Shown here: one piece after another, positions 8,894-18,451 of the stretch | How the letters are laid out: every line of letters starts with the position of its first letter | Position numbering within the stretch: position 1 is the stretch's first letter | Assembly (NCBI GenBank): GCA_020631355.1 | Contig: JAHDHL010000004.1 | Coordinates: forward strand, 62,001-126,000 | Length of the DNA: 64,000 nt | Reading direction: 5' to 3' | From: Saprospiraceae bacterium | GTDB lineage: Bacteria; Bacteroidota; Bacteroidia; Chitinophagales; Saprospiraceae | Position numbers and translations under genes: made by a program | Notes under the pieces: generated by a model | Told to the model about the DNA's origin: nothing | The model's input: the letters and a program-made list of their open reading frames with translations, nothing else | The model's database searches: none

Positions 8894-9382
8894 TTATTTC
8901 TTCTTCTTATTCAGTGCATCCTTACTTATCCATGCCCAGCAGACCTCACACTCAACAGGATTCACTCCTGCTTCATCCGTAACTACTACATGAACCAAAA
9001 CATCACCTTTTTCTGTCGTTTTGATTTTTTCAATCTGCTCTGGTGTCAGGGTTGCCTCCGCTTTCATGGCTCCGGTAGAACGTTTAACAAAACGGGTATT
9101 CAGGTACTTAGCCAAGGGTATCTTATCATCAGGAATGTTCATACCCACTACCATACCTGTGGCCGTTTCGGCCAAAAGAACCATGGCTGCAGCATGAATC
9201 TGTCCAATGTGATTCCTCACTTTCCTCTTATTCTTCAGGCTTACTATGACCTTATCATGTGTCATTACATCGTAACTGATTCCGGCCGTACCGGTAAACT
9301 TGACCATTGACCCTATGATTTTTGATAAAATCCATCTGGGGTACTTGTCCAATTTGTGGACTGCTTTTGACAATCTGTTCAT
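8894..9382 (-). CDS. DUF4442 hotdog-fold protein (PaaI-like thioesterase relative)
   Basis: The 162-residue protein has no signal peptide. HIGQIHAAAMVLLAETATGM is the characteristic hotdog helix region of DUF4442, a family related to PaaI-type acyl-CoA thioesterases. KRSTGAMKAEATL and VHVVVTDEAGVNPVECEVCW fit the following strands. An acyl-thioester-related role is expected from the fold, but no catalytic activity is established for this family. It lies 57 bases upstream of the esterase gene on the same strand. A short inverted repeat (ATCCGAAT/ATTCGGAT, 8862-8890) separates them and could end its transcript. Confidence 0.82.
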   Translation of the reverse strand: MNRLSKAVHKLDKYPRWILSKIIGSMVKFTGTAGISYDVMTHDKVIVSLKNKRKVRNHIGQIHAAAMVLLAETATGMVVGMNIPDDKIPLAKYLNTRFVKRSTGAMKAEATLTPEQIEKIKTTEKGDVLVHVVVTDEAGVNPVECEVCWAWISKDALNKKKK

Positions 9383-9490
9383 TTACTTATATTTCTGATA
9401 TGATTGGGGCGAAATTATCAACTCCTTTCCATTAATCCAGTAATCATATCCTTTTGGGGAACCAAAATGACATGATGGCGCAATTTCATT

Positions 9491-11506
9491 CTAATCCAGA
9501 ATGGTTATGGGACTCACGACATTTCCTTTGGGGCTTTTGATGGACAACAAATAGACACCACTCTGAATTGGAGTCCCTATTTCCCAGTCAAACCGATCAT
9601 TCAAGTGTATGGAATGTACCTGAGACAAGGGTCTCCCTAACAAATCATAAAGTGTCAGGTCTGCAAGTCCCAAGTCTGCATTTGTTGTTATTCCTATCTT
9701 ACCATTCCGGATGGGATTCGGAAAGATCTCTACTCCTAGTTCTCCGAGTGTTGTGAGTGGGACGGATGTTGTTTTTTCAGCAATGATAGGAATTGAATAT
9801 TCCCATCTATCATCATTTCGCACTTGGATTACCCTATAGTAATATTGTATTCCCCAATCTACCATATCATCATAAATCTGGTATTCCTCAAAATCCGCAT
9901 TGACTTCAAAAATGGTTTCGTAATCCAAACCATCAGTACTTCTCTGAACAATGAATGCATTAACCTCTTGGGTATTACTAGGTACCCAATGGATTCCGAT
10001 ACCATATTCATCAGAATCCCATTCGAGCATACTCCATGAATCAGATAAATCACTTGTGGACCCTTCAGGTATGACGATACGTTCATTGGGTATGACATCA
10101 TGGATAACATCCACTGCTCCGGACAACCAAGTAACCCTTAGTGAATCCAGTTGTGCATTCATTCCCAAACCAAAGTGCTTGGTCGTCGAATTCTGAGCCA
10201 GATAGGCTTCTCCACAATGTGTATACCTTGTGAAGATATCATCAGCAGCAAAGACTTCCAACCAAGAACCGACTCCATCCCGATTGCTTTGTATCCCCTC
10301 TATGTCCAGTTGTAGATAATGATGATTATTATCCAAATCATTTTGCCAAAGAGAACAGAAATAAGGTGTATTATTGGAAACGATGATATCCAAATCCCCA
10401 TCCCTATCGAAATCTCCAACGGCATTGGCATAGCTACTCATCGTATCTCCCTCCATACCATCGGGTAGTAATGCAGTGAATGTCCCATCACTATTATTCG
10501 TGTATAATAAATTGGGTTCAGAAGCAGTATTGAACTGGCTACTCACATACAAGTCCTGATAGCCATCGTGGTCATAATCCAGGAAATTAGCTCCCCATCC
10601 CGTATAATTGAATGATACTCCTGCGTTATCCGCTTGTTCTGTGAAAATGAAATCACCCTCATTACGGAATAATTCATTGCCTCCTATGGGAGTGTTCGTT
10701 ACATAAATATCAAGGTCATTATCATTATCATAATCCCCTACCCCAACATTCATGGCATCCATTTGCTGGTTGGCTCCTGAAAAGTTACTGTAATTGGTGA
10801 ATACGCCATCTCCATTATTCCTATAGAATACATTCCCGATTAATCGGTCTTGGGCCAGATACAAATCCTGATAGCCATCCCTATCCGCATCGAAGAATGC
10901 TGCACAGAATGAGTTTCTTTTTCCATCGAATGTTTGTGATTCTATGGAAATATCCGTGAATGTTCCATCCCCATTATTCTTATATAAAAGATTGGTATGA
11001 CCACCCACAGAATTATCCCTATTCGCTATGTACAAATCGAGAAAACCATCATTATCAATATCTCCGAAAGTAGCACCATAGGATTTATCATCAATGATGT
11101 TCAACCCACAAGTGGTAGTGATATCCGTGAATTGTAGATTGCCATCATTCCTGAATAGGCGGTTCTGGGCCTCAAAATTGGTTACGAAAAAATCCTTATC
11201 CCCATCATTGTCAAAATCTACCCAGAGTACCGTCTTGGAATCGTCCATAACACTAATCTGGAGAATTGTAGGAACGAATGTTCCATTCTGATTCTCAAAG
11301 AATCTGACATTTTGCCCGGAAGTGGTTCCGATGGTCAAATCGTCCCATCCATCACCATTGAAGTCACAAAAACTCAGGCCATTGCCAAACTGGGCTTCAC
11401 CAACAATGAAAGCATTCATATAATTCAGATTACCCACTTCTGTGAATTGGGCCTGAATATTTAATGTTAAGCAAAAAACAAAAGATAGGATTATCGCACT
11501 TCTCAT
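9491..11506 (-). CDS. T9SS-secreted FG-GAP/VCBS repeat protein with ASPIC/UnbV domain
   Basis: The 671-residue protein begins with a signal peptide ending LNIQAQ. About seven calcium-binding FG-GAP/VCBS repeats follow (DFNGDGWDDLTIG, DFDNDGDKDFFV, DIDNDGFLDLYIAN, DADRDGYQDLYLA, DYDNDNDLDIYV, DYDHDGYQDLYV, DFDRDGDLDIIV) and should fold as an integrin-like beta-propeller. Next is an ASPIC/UnbV domain (GVGSWLEV, HFGLGM, DSLRVTWLSG), then a fibronectin-III-like segment (YYYRVIQVRND). The C-terminus (IFPNPIRNGKIGITTN to VVSPITILD) is a T9SS sorting domain. Such proteins are exported adhesins or binding proteins. The specific ligand is unknown. Confidence 0.9.
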   Translation of the reverse strand: MRSAIILSFVFCLTLNIQAQFTEVGNLNYMNAFIVGEAQFGNGLSFCDFNGDGWDDLTIGTTSGQNVRFFENQNGTFVPTILQISVMDDSKTVLWVDFDNDGDKDFFVTNFEAQNRLFRNDGNLQFTDITTTCGLNIIDDKSYGATFGDIDNDGFLDLYIANRDNSVGGHTNLLYKNNGDGTFTDISIESQTFDGKRNSFCAAFFDADRDGYQDLYLAQDRLIGNVFYRNNGDGVFTNYSNFSGANQQMDAMNVGVGDYDNDNDLDIYVTNTPIGGNELFRNEGDFIFTEQADNAGVSFNYTGWGANFLDYDHDGYQDLYVSSQFNTASEPNLLYTNNSDGTFTALLPDGMEGDTMSSYANAVGDFDRDGDLDIIVSNNTPYFCSLWQNDLDNNHHYLQLDIEGIQSNRDGVGSWLEVFAADDIFTRYTHCGEAYLAQNSTTKHFGLGMNAQLDSLRVTWLSGAVDVIHDVIPNERIVIPEGSTSDLSDSWSMLEWDSDEYGIGIHWVPSNTQEVNAFIVQRSTDGLDYETIFEVNADFEEYQIYDDMVDWGIQYYYRVIQVRNDDRWEYSIPIIAEKTTSVPLTTLGELGVEIFPNPIRNGKIGITTNADLGLADLTLYDLLGRPLSQVHSIHLNDRFDWEIGTPIQSGVYLLSIKSPKGNVVSPITILD

Positions 11507-11583
11507 TTACCTCACGAAGATATGTAAGGTATAAATTTAATAAAATTAGATTAAGGCAACAGTTCCAACATGGTAAAGACTCA

Positions 11584-12510
11584 TTATACCTTATACAGTA
11601 TAATGGATTGGACTACGAAGAAGACGTAGAATACCAGTAACAATCCTCCCTCCCATCGGGTGATTCTTGAAGTCAGTGTCATGAATGCCAAAAGGAAAGT
11701 AATCCCCATCATCAGAGGAATGGACATGGCTAATGAATTCTCATCCACTACGATACCTCCGAATAATCTGGAGATTCCCAGTACGGCATATGTATTGAAA
11801 ATATTGGAACCAATGACATTACCCACGGCTATACTGGACTGGCCTTTCTTAACGGCTGCAAGACTTACGAATATCTCAGGAAGCGATGTTCCCAATGCCA
11901 CTACGGTCTGTCCGATGAAACCCGAACTCAATCCTGTTTGCTGGCAAATTTCTATGATGGCATCTATGGTGTACTTGGCTCCCAAGGCTACCAATGCACC
12001 TCCGACAACCAATAGTACGTAGTCTTTCCATGTAGCGGAGGGGCGCTCACCATCATCCTCATCATTGTTCCCGAATGTATTCACTAGAAACATGACCAAA
12101 CAAAGAATGAACAGGACTGCTTCCCAGATTTGCAGGTCGGCATCATAAAGGAAAAACCACATCATGATGGCAGACCCCATCAACAAGGGGATATCCATAT
12201 TCTTAAAATCAACGGGAACCCTATTCGCAACAATCGCCACCAAACCCAATACCAATGCAATATTGGCAATATTAGAACCAACGACATTACCAATAACAAT
12301 ATCCGGTGTTCCTCCTACCACTCCTGCTATGGAAGACGCCAACTCAGGAAGGGAAGTACCAAATGCCACTATTGTAACACCGATGATAAAGGGTGAAATT
12401 CCTAGGGATAATCCAATCTTTTCAGCAGACTCAACAAACCAATCAGAAGCCTTTAACAATACAGCTAAGGCTACTACGAAAATAATGGCTGGTATAACTA
12501 ATGGTGGCAT
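11584..12510 (-). CDS. Calcium/sodium antiporter (CaCA family, YrbG-like)
   Basis: The 308-residue membrane protein has about ten hydrophobic segments arranged as two inverted halves. Each half carries the CaCA alpha-repeat: VAFGTSLPELASSI in the first and VALGTSLPEIFVSL in the second, whose acidic residues coordinate Na+ and Ca2+. GNVVGSNIANIALVLG and GNVIGSNIFNTYAVLG are the paired downstream motifs. Length and topology match bacterial K+-independent Na+/Ca2+ exchangers in the inner membrane. The acidic loop (NNDEDDGERPS) between the halves is normal for the group. It is a single gene, 77 bases upstream of the FG-GAP protein gene on the same strand. The transported ion pair is inferred from the family. 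Confidence 0.95.
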   Translation of the reverse strand: MPPLVIPAIIFVVALAVLLKASDWFVESAEKIGLSLGISPFIIGVTIVAFGTSLPELASSIAGVVGGTPDIVIGNVVGSNIANIALVLGLVAIVANRVPVDFKNMDIPLLMGSAIMMWFFLYDADLQIWEAVLFILCLVMFLVNTFGNNDEDDGERPSATWKDYVLLVVGGALVALGAKYTIDAIIEICQQTGLSSGFIGQTVVALGTSLPEIFVSLAAVKKGQSSIAVGNVIGSNIFNTYAVLGISRLFGGIVVDENSLAMSIPLMMGITFLLAFMTLTSRITRWEGGLLLVFYVFFVVQSIILYKV

Positions 12511-12639
12511 GTTTGAATTTAAGTGCTAGATTCTTCCATATGAAAAATGAATACCAAAAATCACTTCCATATGGACTGCAAAAGTATTCTTTTTTATAAA
12601 CAAGGGTATGATTCCGTGGAATTTCGCCTTGCCACAAAG

Positions 12640-12677
12640 CAAAAGAGTAGCAAACTAATGCGCTTGCTACTCTCTTT
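12640..12677 (-). terminator. Intrinsic terminator of the lysyl oxidase gene
   Basis: AGAGTAGCAA (12644-12653) pairs with TTGCTACTCT (12664-12673) around a 10-base loop. Read on the minus strand, the stem is followed by CTTTTGC, a short T-run, 27 bases after the stop codon of the lysyl oxidase gene. Confidence 0.65.
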
Positions 12678-12703
12678 AGACCATAATATTCGAAAAAGTC
12701 ATC

Positions 12704-15112
12704 CTATTTTTCCACAACAAATCGACCAACACTCAGTTTTTCGCCATTACTCAGCTTGAAAATATAGACACCTGTCTCCCAAGTACTGGCATCCAGGTTT
12801 GTTTCCGTTCCGGTAACATTGGTGATCTGATGTATCTGTCTTCCGGAAATATCAAGAATTTCCAAAGTAAATGTCTCATTCCTATCGTTATTGAAAACCA
12901 ATCGTCCTTGGCTCGCCATAGGGTTCGGTGTAACGAATGCAGCAAATGGATTCAACTGTAAATCCTCCACATCCAAGAACATTTCAGGAACCACACATCC
13001 ATTATCAATAGAATGAATCATTTCCTCGTGGTCATCATTCACGAAATCCGTGATATTACCAATACAAATCTCATCATCCAGAATAGCTGAGTAGTGTACA
13101 CGCAGGAATGGTATGAAGTCACTGTTCTTATTGATGGTAGACTCATCGTATGAAACTCCGATGATTTCATTCTCATCATACATGATATTCGGGAAATAAT
13201 CCTGTACGTGATTCGTGACATAATCAATTTCCACTCCTGTAATATCAAATTCGAATGAAAGGATACGTCCGTTTGGATTCTTGATATGGATATCGAAATA
13301 CCCTGCTGGTTCATTGAGTTCGGCAATGGTCAATGTTGCCTCATCCGTCGGATTCTGAACCCCATACGGATATTCACATGGTGTATGTTGGTGGTCACTA
13401 GGAATAGGTCCATTACCGTGCAATACACAATCATAGAGTAGTGTGGCATCGGTCACCGTGATTTCACCATCGGCATTCAAATCCAAACATTGGGTAGGTG
13501 TAATGGTATCCAGAAGACTCTCCAACATATATGTGGTCAAATCAGGTACGCTCCTCAGGTTATCCTGATTGATATCTCCCGTAATGACCACTCCCGCACA
13601 AACACCGGTACAATCCGGTTGTGCATTCCCATAGAGATTACCCAAACAATCCTCATAAGGGTCACATTCGGATAAGACTTCGAATGATGCTTCGTTGGTG
13701 ACGGGGTCACGGGTAATATCAAGACAAACCTGTGCCCAATTGTTCTCATAATTGGGTTCTACCTGGCCTAGCAAATCAGGGGATTGGTCCCAATTCACCC
13801 GAACTACCAACATATATTGCCCCGCTTCCAAATCCGTTATATCTATCCACTGGCATTGTAGCCCTGATGAATAGATATCTCCACATTGCTTGGAAATCCC
13901 TTGGTTTCCACATCCATATTGGTAAGTTCCTCCATCATCACATTCCAGATCCATGACACAGAAACCATTCTTGAATCCGATAGGAATTTCATTTCCATCA
14001 TCCATATTATACATTACATATTCCGCATACCCCTCATAATGCCAATGACCATGACAGGGATCCCATTCCCATTGGGAATTTTCCTGCGGTGCACCAATAT
14101 AGTAATCCGCATCACCAATGTTTTTGATGTGGGTCGTAAAGCGAATCACTTCTCTTTGTCCATATCCAGCTACGCATCCCTCCTGAATAAGGCAAGCATC
14201 ATTATTTTCCAGATAAGCTACATACATTGAAGAAACCAATGCGCCATGTACCACAATCAAATCGGGACCACCCGGACAATCCGGGTCTCCCGGGAATATA
14301 CAGGAACCATCACTTTCAGTAGCCAGAGGATTATAATTACATGCCGTAGGATCCGTACATCCTGTAATAGCCCCAGAGTAGGTAATCGTCCAAGGAATAT
14401 CCATATTCGCACATCCATCATTGTCATATTTGATACGCACATAGTAGGTTTCACCAGCGACAAGTGCTGCGGACATGCTAGACAAAGCACCCTCACAATC
14501 CTCATCTGAGTAGAAAATAGCACCCTCGTTCGTATCATCCCAAATCAAGCCATTACAATAATCATAAATCCAAATCGTCGTATTCCCACAAGTGATATTC
14601 CCATCACAGGTATTCAGTTCGAACATACCTGTCTGAGAGGGAGTGAAGATATACCAAGTGTTGCCCATATTGGCATTATCCGTCTGAGTGCCTTCCATTG
14701 CTATGAAAGGGTCAGCACAGGATGTCCCGGGAGGACAGGCCAACTGAGTGGATTCAGCTTCACCATATTGGCCATCGCTATCTATAATCAAATTACCATC
14801 CAAGGAGACCTGATAACTTCCATTTCCGAAATTGCAACAAATTCCATCCCCGAAACTATCGTAAATGGTAAATGTCAAACACTCATTGGATGGAACACAA
14901 ATGGAATGGTTGTAAATGGTATCACCCGGAATCGTATTTTCGGATGCTACGACATTCCCTAGGCCGTCCACTAAATCCCATGATATTTCCTGAGGATAAT
15001 CATCTGCTTGTATACTCAATTCAAAGAAAGACTCTCCTGCCGGACATTGAGCAGAAAGCAAATTACTTCCCATCATCCAACAAAAGAATAACGTGTAGAA
15101 AAACTTTTTCAT
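12704..15112 (-). CDS. T9SS-secreted lysyl oxidase (copper amine oxidase, LOX domain)
   Basis: The 802-residue protein has a signal peptide (about 1-22), a Cys-rich N-terminal region, a PPC-like beta domain (about 127-247), a CTDPTACNYNP repeat (252-273), a lysyl oxidase domain (about 283-468), a dockerin-like calcium-binding pair (GDINQDNLRS, LDLNADGEIT, about 511-566), an Ig/cohesin-like domain, and a T9SS sorting domain (TPNPMASQGR to FVVEK). In the LOX domain HGHWH supplies the three copper ligands (His354, His356, His358), corresponding to His292/294/296 of human LOX. Lys381 in GFKNGFC and Tyr414 in CGDIYSS align with Lys320 and Tyr355, which form the lysine tyrosylquinone cofactor. CQWIDITDLEAGQY matches the family's most conserved run. 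The protein is expected to oxidise primary amines outside the cell, perhaps lysines of secreted proteins. The natural substrate is unknown. Confidence 0.9.
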   Translation of the reverse strand: MKKFFYTLFFCWMMGSNLLSAQCPAGESFFELSIQADDYPQEISWDLVDGLGNVVASENTIPGDTIYNHSICVPSNECLTFTIYDSFGDGICCNFGNGSYQVSLDGNLIIDSDGQYGEAESTQLACPPGTSCADPFIAMEGTQTDNANMGNTWYIFTPSQTGMFELNTCDGNITCGNTTIWIYDYCNGLIWDDTNEGAIFYSDEDCEGALSSMSAALVAGETYYVRIKYDNDGCANMDIPWTITYSGAITGCTDPTACNYNPLATESDGSCIFPGDPDCPGGPDLIVVHGALVSSMYVAYLENNDACLIQEGCVAGYGQREVIRFTTHIKNIGDADYYIGAPQENSQWEWDPCHGHWHYEGYAEYVMYNMDDGNEIPIGFKNGFCVMDLECDDGGTYQYGCGNQGISKQCGDIYSSGLQCQWIDITDLEAGQYMLVVRVNWDQSPDLLGQVEPNYENNWAQVCLDITRDPVTNEASFEVLSECDPYEDCLGNLYGNAQPDCTGVCAGVVITGDINQDNLRSVPDLTTYMLESLLDTITPTQCLDLNADGEITVTDATLLYDCVLHGNGPIPSDHQHTPCEYPYGVQNPTDEATLTIAELNEPAGYFDIHIKNPNGRILSFEFDITGVEIDYVTNHVQDYFPNIMYDENEIIGVSYDESTINKNSDFIPFLRVHYSAILDDEICIGNITDFVNDDHEEMIHSIDNGCVVPEMFLDVEDLQLNPFAAFVTPNPMASQGRLVFNNDRNETFTLEILDISGRQIHQITNVTGTETNLDASTWETGVYIFKLSNGEKLSVGRFVVEK

Positions 15113-15549
15113 TTGTTCTGATTTTTATTCTTATCCATAAAATGGATCTAACCATTTCAAATACAAGATAATATAAATGAATGATTCTATAAAGAAAGGA
15201 CTGGAAATGGATTAGGATTCATCCCATATCCCAGCGTTGATGTTTTCTTTCAAAAAATAAAGTTTCTTCACCATTCCAACATCACACGGAGTTGTTCGAT
15301 ATGCACTTTTGACTAGTAAGTGTCTTTTCGGAGAGTATTTTTTTCATTAACAGCTACGATTCAAAGAATAAGGTCTTTAAAAGTAAGCGATAAAGAAAAA
15401 ATTGAACGATATTTGTTGGTTGTAGTGCGAAAAGCATATCTTTTGATGAACCATCAATTCCTATATACATTGTAATCTGAATGAAATGGTTTTGAAAGAG
15501 TAGACTCAAGACACATCACACAAGGAAAATATTTGTAAAAGACAAGATA
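15113..15549. other. Divergent intergenic region between the lysyl oxidase gene and sucA
   Basis: This gap must hold the promoters of two divergent genes. Near sucA, AATATTTG (about 15529-15536) and GATATTTG (about 15408-15415) are one mismatch from TAnnTTTG, so the sucA start site is not certain. No coding frame or RNA gene is visible. Confidence 0.4.
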
Positions 15550-18315
15550 ATGAGTGACTTCTCTCATGTTTTTAATGCACATCCATCTTTCATTGATGCG
15601 ATGTACCAACAATACCAAGACGACCCTACATCCGTACAATCCGACTGGCGCCTATTTTTCGAGGGTTTCGATTTTGCTTCGCAATCCGCTAACGGGAATG
15701 GCAGTTCAGGTGCTTCAGGGACAGGAACCAAGGTAAGTGACCAAATTGACAGAAGAGAATTCAGGGTACTCTCCCTGATTAAGGCATACAGGAACAGGGG
15801 ACACCTTGAGGCCAAAACCAATCCTATCCGTGAAAGAAGAAATCGCAATGCAAAGCTTGCTCTAGAGGATTTCAATCTTTCCGAAGCGGATTACCTTGAT
15901 ACTTTCATGATTGGAAAGGAAATAGGATTGGAGAATGCCACACTCAAGGAAATCGAGGCCAGACTCCAACAAATCTATACGACTTCAGTCGGATATGAGT
16001 ATCACAATATCCAAGATAGGGAAAAAAGACGTTGGTTAAGGGATAGGATTGAGCGTAGGAGTTATCATGACCAGGGCTTGTCCATGGAAAAGAAAAAGAG
16101 AATCCTAGAGAAGCTGAATGGTGCTGTGGTATTCGAACAATTCTTGGGTAAGAAATATGTAGGACAGAAGCGTTTTTCACTAGAGGGTGGAGAAACTACC
16201 ATAGCAGCATTGGATGCCATTATCAGTAAGGGTGGAGAAGAAGGTGTTGAAGAAGTCGTTATCGGAATGGCTCACAGAGGTAGACTGAATGTATTGGCTA
16301 ACATCATGGGGAAAACCTATGAGCATATCTTCAAGGAATTCGAGGGAACAGACATCAAGGAACAAAGCTTCGGAGATGGTGATGTAAAGTACCATTTGGG
16401 GTATTCTTCCCAAGTACAAACTTCATCAGGTAAGAATGTGAATCTTAAATTGGCTCCTAATCCATCCCACTTAGAATCGGTAGACCCCGTGGTACAAGGA
16501 TTCGCGAGGGCCAAGGCTGATTTACTATATAACAGCGAGTATGACCGTATCATGCCAATACTGATTCATGGTGATGCTGCAGTTGCGGGTCAGGGTGTGG
16601 TATATGAAACCAGTCAAATGAGCCAATTAATGGGCTATCATACTGGTGGTACCATTCATTTCGTCATCAATAACCAAATCGGTTTTACGACTGATTTCGA
16701 TGATGCTCGTTCGTCTACTTATTGCACAGCTGCTGCGGATGTCATACAAGCTCCTGTTTTCCATGTGAACGGTGATGATGCGGAAGCAGTGGTTTTCGCA
16801 GCTGAATTGGCTGTAGAATACAGACAAAAATTCAATTCGGATGTATTCATTGATATGGTATGTTATAGAAAGCATGGCCACAATGAAGCTGATGACCCTG
16901 AATTCACACAGCCAGAGATGTACAAGTTCATCAAGGCTCATAAGAATCCTAGGGAAATATATGTAGACCGCCTTTCTGAGAAAGGAGAACTAGAAAGAGA
17001 GCTGGCCGAAAGCATGAGAAAGGAATTCAATGACCTTCTTCAGGCCCGATTGGACATGGCTAAGGAAAAGGAACTTCCTTATACCTACCAACAACCCGAA
17101 AATGAGTGGAGAGAACTGAAAAAAGGGGTACAAGACCCCAAGGAATTCTTCCCCTCTCCAGTGACAGGTCTCAAGCAGGAAATCATAGACCAGGTCATTC
17201 AACACCTGATGACTATCCCTTCTGATTTCACTCCCAACAGGAAAATCCTAAGACTTCTGAAAGGAAAACAGAAATTATTGGACCAAGGGAAATTGGATTG
17301 GGCTATGGCTGAATTATTGGCCTACGGTTCCATTCTCTTGGAAGGTAATGATGTCAGAATGAGTGGCCAGGATGTTAAAAGAGGAACATTCTCCCATAGA
17401 CATGCGGTCCTGAATGATGCCAAGACCTATAAGGAATACAATCGTTTGAGTGGTATGTCTGATAGTCAGGGTGAATATCGCATATTCAACTCCTTACTCT
17501 CGGAATTTGCCGTTTTGGGATTTGAATATGGTTATTCTTTGGCTTCCCCGAATACACTTGTGGTTTGGGAAGCACAATTCGGTGATTTCTATAATGGTGC
17601 ACAAACCATCGTAGACCAATACATCTCAGCTGCAGAATCCAAATGGGGCCGAATGAGTGGATTGGTGATGTTGTTGCCACATGGATATGAGGGACAAGGT
17701 CCGGAACACTCATCCACAAGGGTTGAAAGATTCCTACAAATGTGTGCGGAATTCAATATGACCGTAGCCAACCTGACAACACCTGCCAACTTCTTCCATA
17801 TCATTCGTAGGCAATTGGCTCGTCCTTACAGAAAGCCACTGATTATTACTTCTCCTAAGAAATTATTGCGCTATGACAAGTGCGTATCCGACCTGATTGC
17901 ATTCAGTGAGGCTGAGAATTTCTACGAAGTATATGATGACCCTCAGGTTACGACCAAGGCAAAGGCAAAGAAAATCAAGCGTGTACTTTTCTGTACGGGT
18001 AAAATCTACTATGATTTGCTAGAAAGGAAAGAAGCTGAAAAACGCGATGATGTTGCCATTGTACGAATAGAACAATTGTATCCATTCCCTCAGGATAAGA
18101 TGGATGATTTTGTGAATAACAAATACAAGTCAGCAGAAAAATTCTGGGTTCAGGAAGAACCTTCCAATATGGGTGCATGGCAATATTTCCTAGCATTCTA
18201 CAGGAATTACGACATCAATCTGATAGCACGGAAATCATCTGCTTCCCCTGCTACGGGATATAAGAAACAGCACGATGCAGAGCAAAAGGATATCGTAGAT
18301 AGATCCTTTGCATAA
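15550..18315 (+). CDS. sucA: 2-oxoglutarate dehydrogenase E1 component
   Basis: At 921 residues this is a full-length OGDH E1, the thiamine-diphosphate decarboxylase of the 2-oxoglutarate dehydrogenase complex in the TCA cycle. The N-terminal lipoyl-enzyme-binding segment is visible (FIDAMYQQYQDDPTSVQSDW), followed by KKYVGQKRFSLEGGETTI, MAHRGRLNVLANIMGK, HGDAAVAGQGVVYET and CYRKHGHNEADDPEFTQP, which bind thiamine diphosphate and Mg2+. The C-terminal transketolase-like half includes WEAQFGDFYNGAQ and LLPHGYEGQGPEHSS. The gene ends at a strong terminator, so the E2 gene (sucB) is not co-transcribed here and must lie elsewhere. Confidence 0.97.
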   Translation: MSDFSHVFNAHPSFIDAMYQQYQDDPTSVQSDWRLFFEGFDFASQSANGNGSSGASGTGTKVSDQIDRREFRVLSLIKAYRNRGHLEAKTNPIRERRNRNAKLALEDFNLSEADYLDTFMIGKEIGLENATLKEIEARLQQIYTTSVGYEYHNIQDREKRRWLRDRIERRSYHDQGLSMEKKKRILEKLNGAVVFEQFLGKKYVGQKRFSLEGGETTIAALDAIISKGGEEGVEEVVIGMAHRGRLNVLANIMGKTYEHIFKEFEGTDIKEQSFGDGDVKYHLGYSSQVQTSSGKNVNLKLAPNPSHLESVDPVVQGFARAKADLLYNSEYDRIMPILIHGDAAVAGQGVVYETSQMSQLMGYHTGGTIHFVINNQIGFTTDFDDARSSTYCTAAADVIQAPVFHVNGDDAEAVVFAAELAVEYRQKFNSDVFIDMVCYRKHGHNEADDPEFTQPEMYKFIKAHKNPREIYVDRLSEKGELERELAESMRKEFNDLLQARLDMAKEKELPYTYQQPENEWRELKKGVQDPKEFFPSPVTGLKQEIIDQVIQHLMTIPSDFTPNRKILRLLKGKQKLLDQGKLDWAMAELLAYGSILLEGNDVRMSGQDVKRGTFSHRHAVLNDAKTYKEYNRLSGMSDSQGEYRIFNSLLSEFAVLGFEYGYSLASPNTLVVWEAQFGDFYNGAQTIVDQYISAAESKWGRMSGLVMLLPHGYEGQGPEHSSTRVERFLQMCAEFNMTVANLTTPANFFHIIRRQLARPYRKPLIITSPKKLLRYDKCVSDLIAFSEAENFYEVYDDPQVTTKAKAKKIKRVLFCTGKIYYDLLERKEAEKRDDVAIVRIEQLYPFPQDKMDDFVNNKYKSAEKFWVQEEPSNMGAWQYFLAFYRNYDINLIARKSSASPATGYKKQHDAEQKDIVDRSFA

Positions 18316-18332
18316 TCTGACAGTAATAGCTT

Positions 18333-18369
18333 TAAAAAGGCTTCTTAAGATTTTAAGAAGCCTTTTTTA
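18333..18369 (+). terminator. Intrinsic terminator after sucA
   Basis: AAAAGGCTTCTTAA pairs with TTAAGAAGCCTTTT around a short GATT loop, followed by a T-rich tail (TTTTTATTTT). It starts 18 bases after the sucA stop codon. Confidence 0.9.
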
Positions 18370-18451
18370 TTTTCCCAAAACTCCATAACCTCCTTAAGAC
18401 TGAATTATTACATACCACTTGGATAGGCAAGTTGAATAAGAAAATCGAGCG

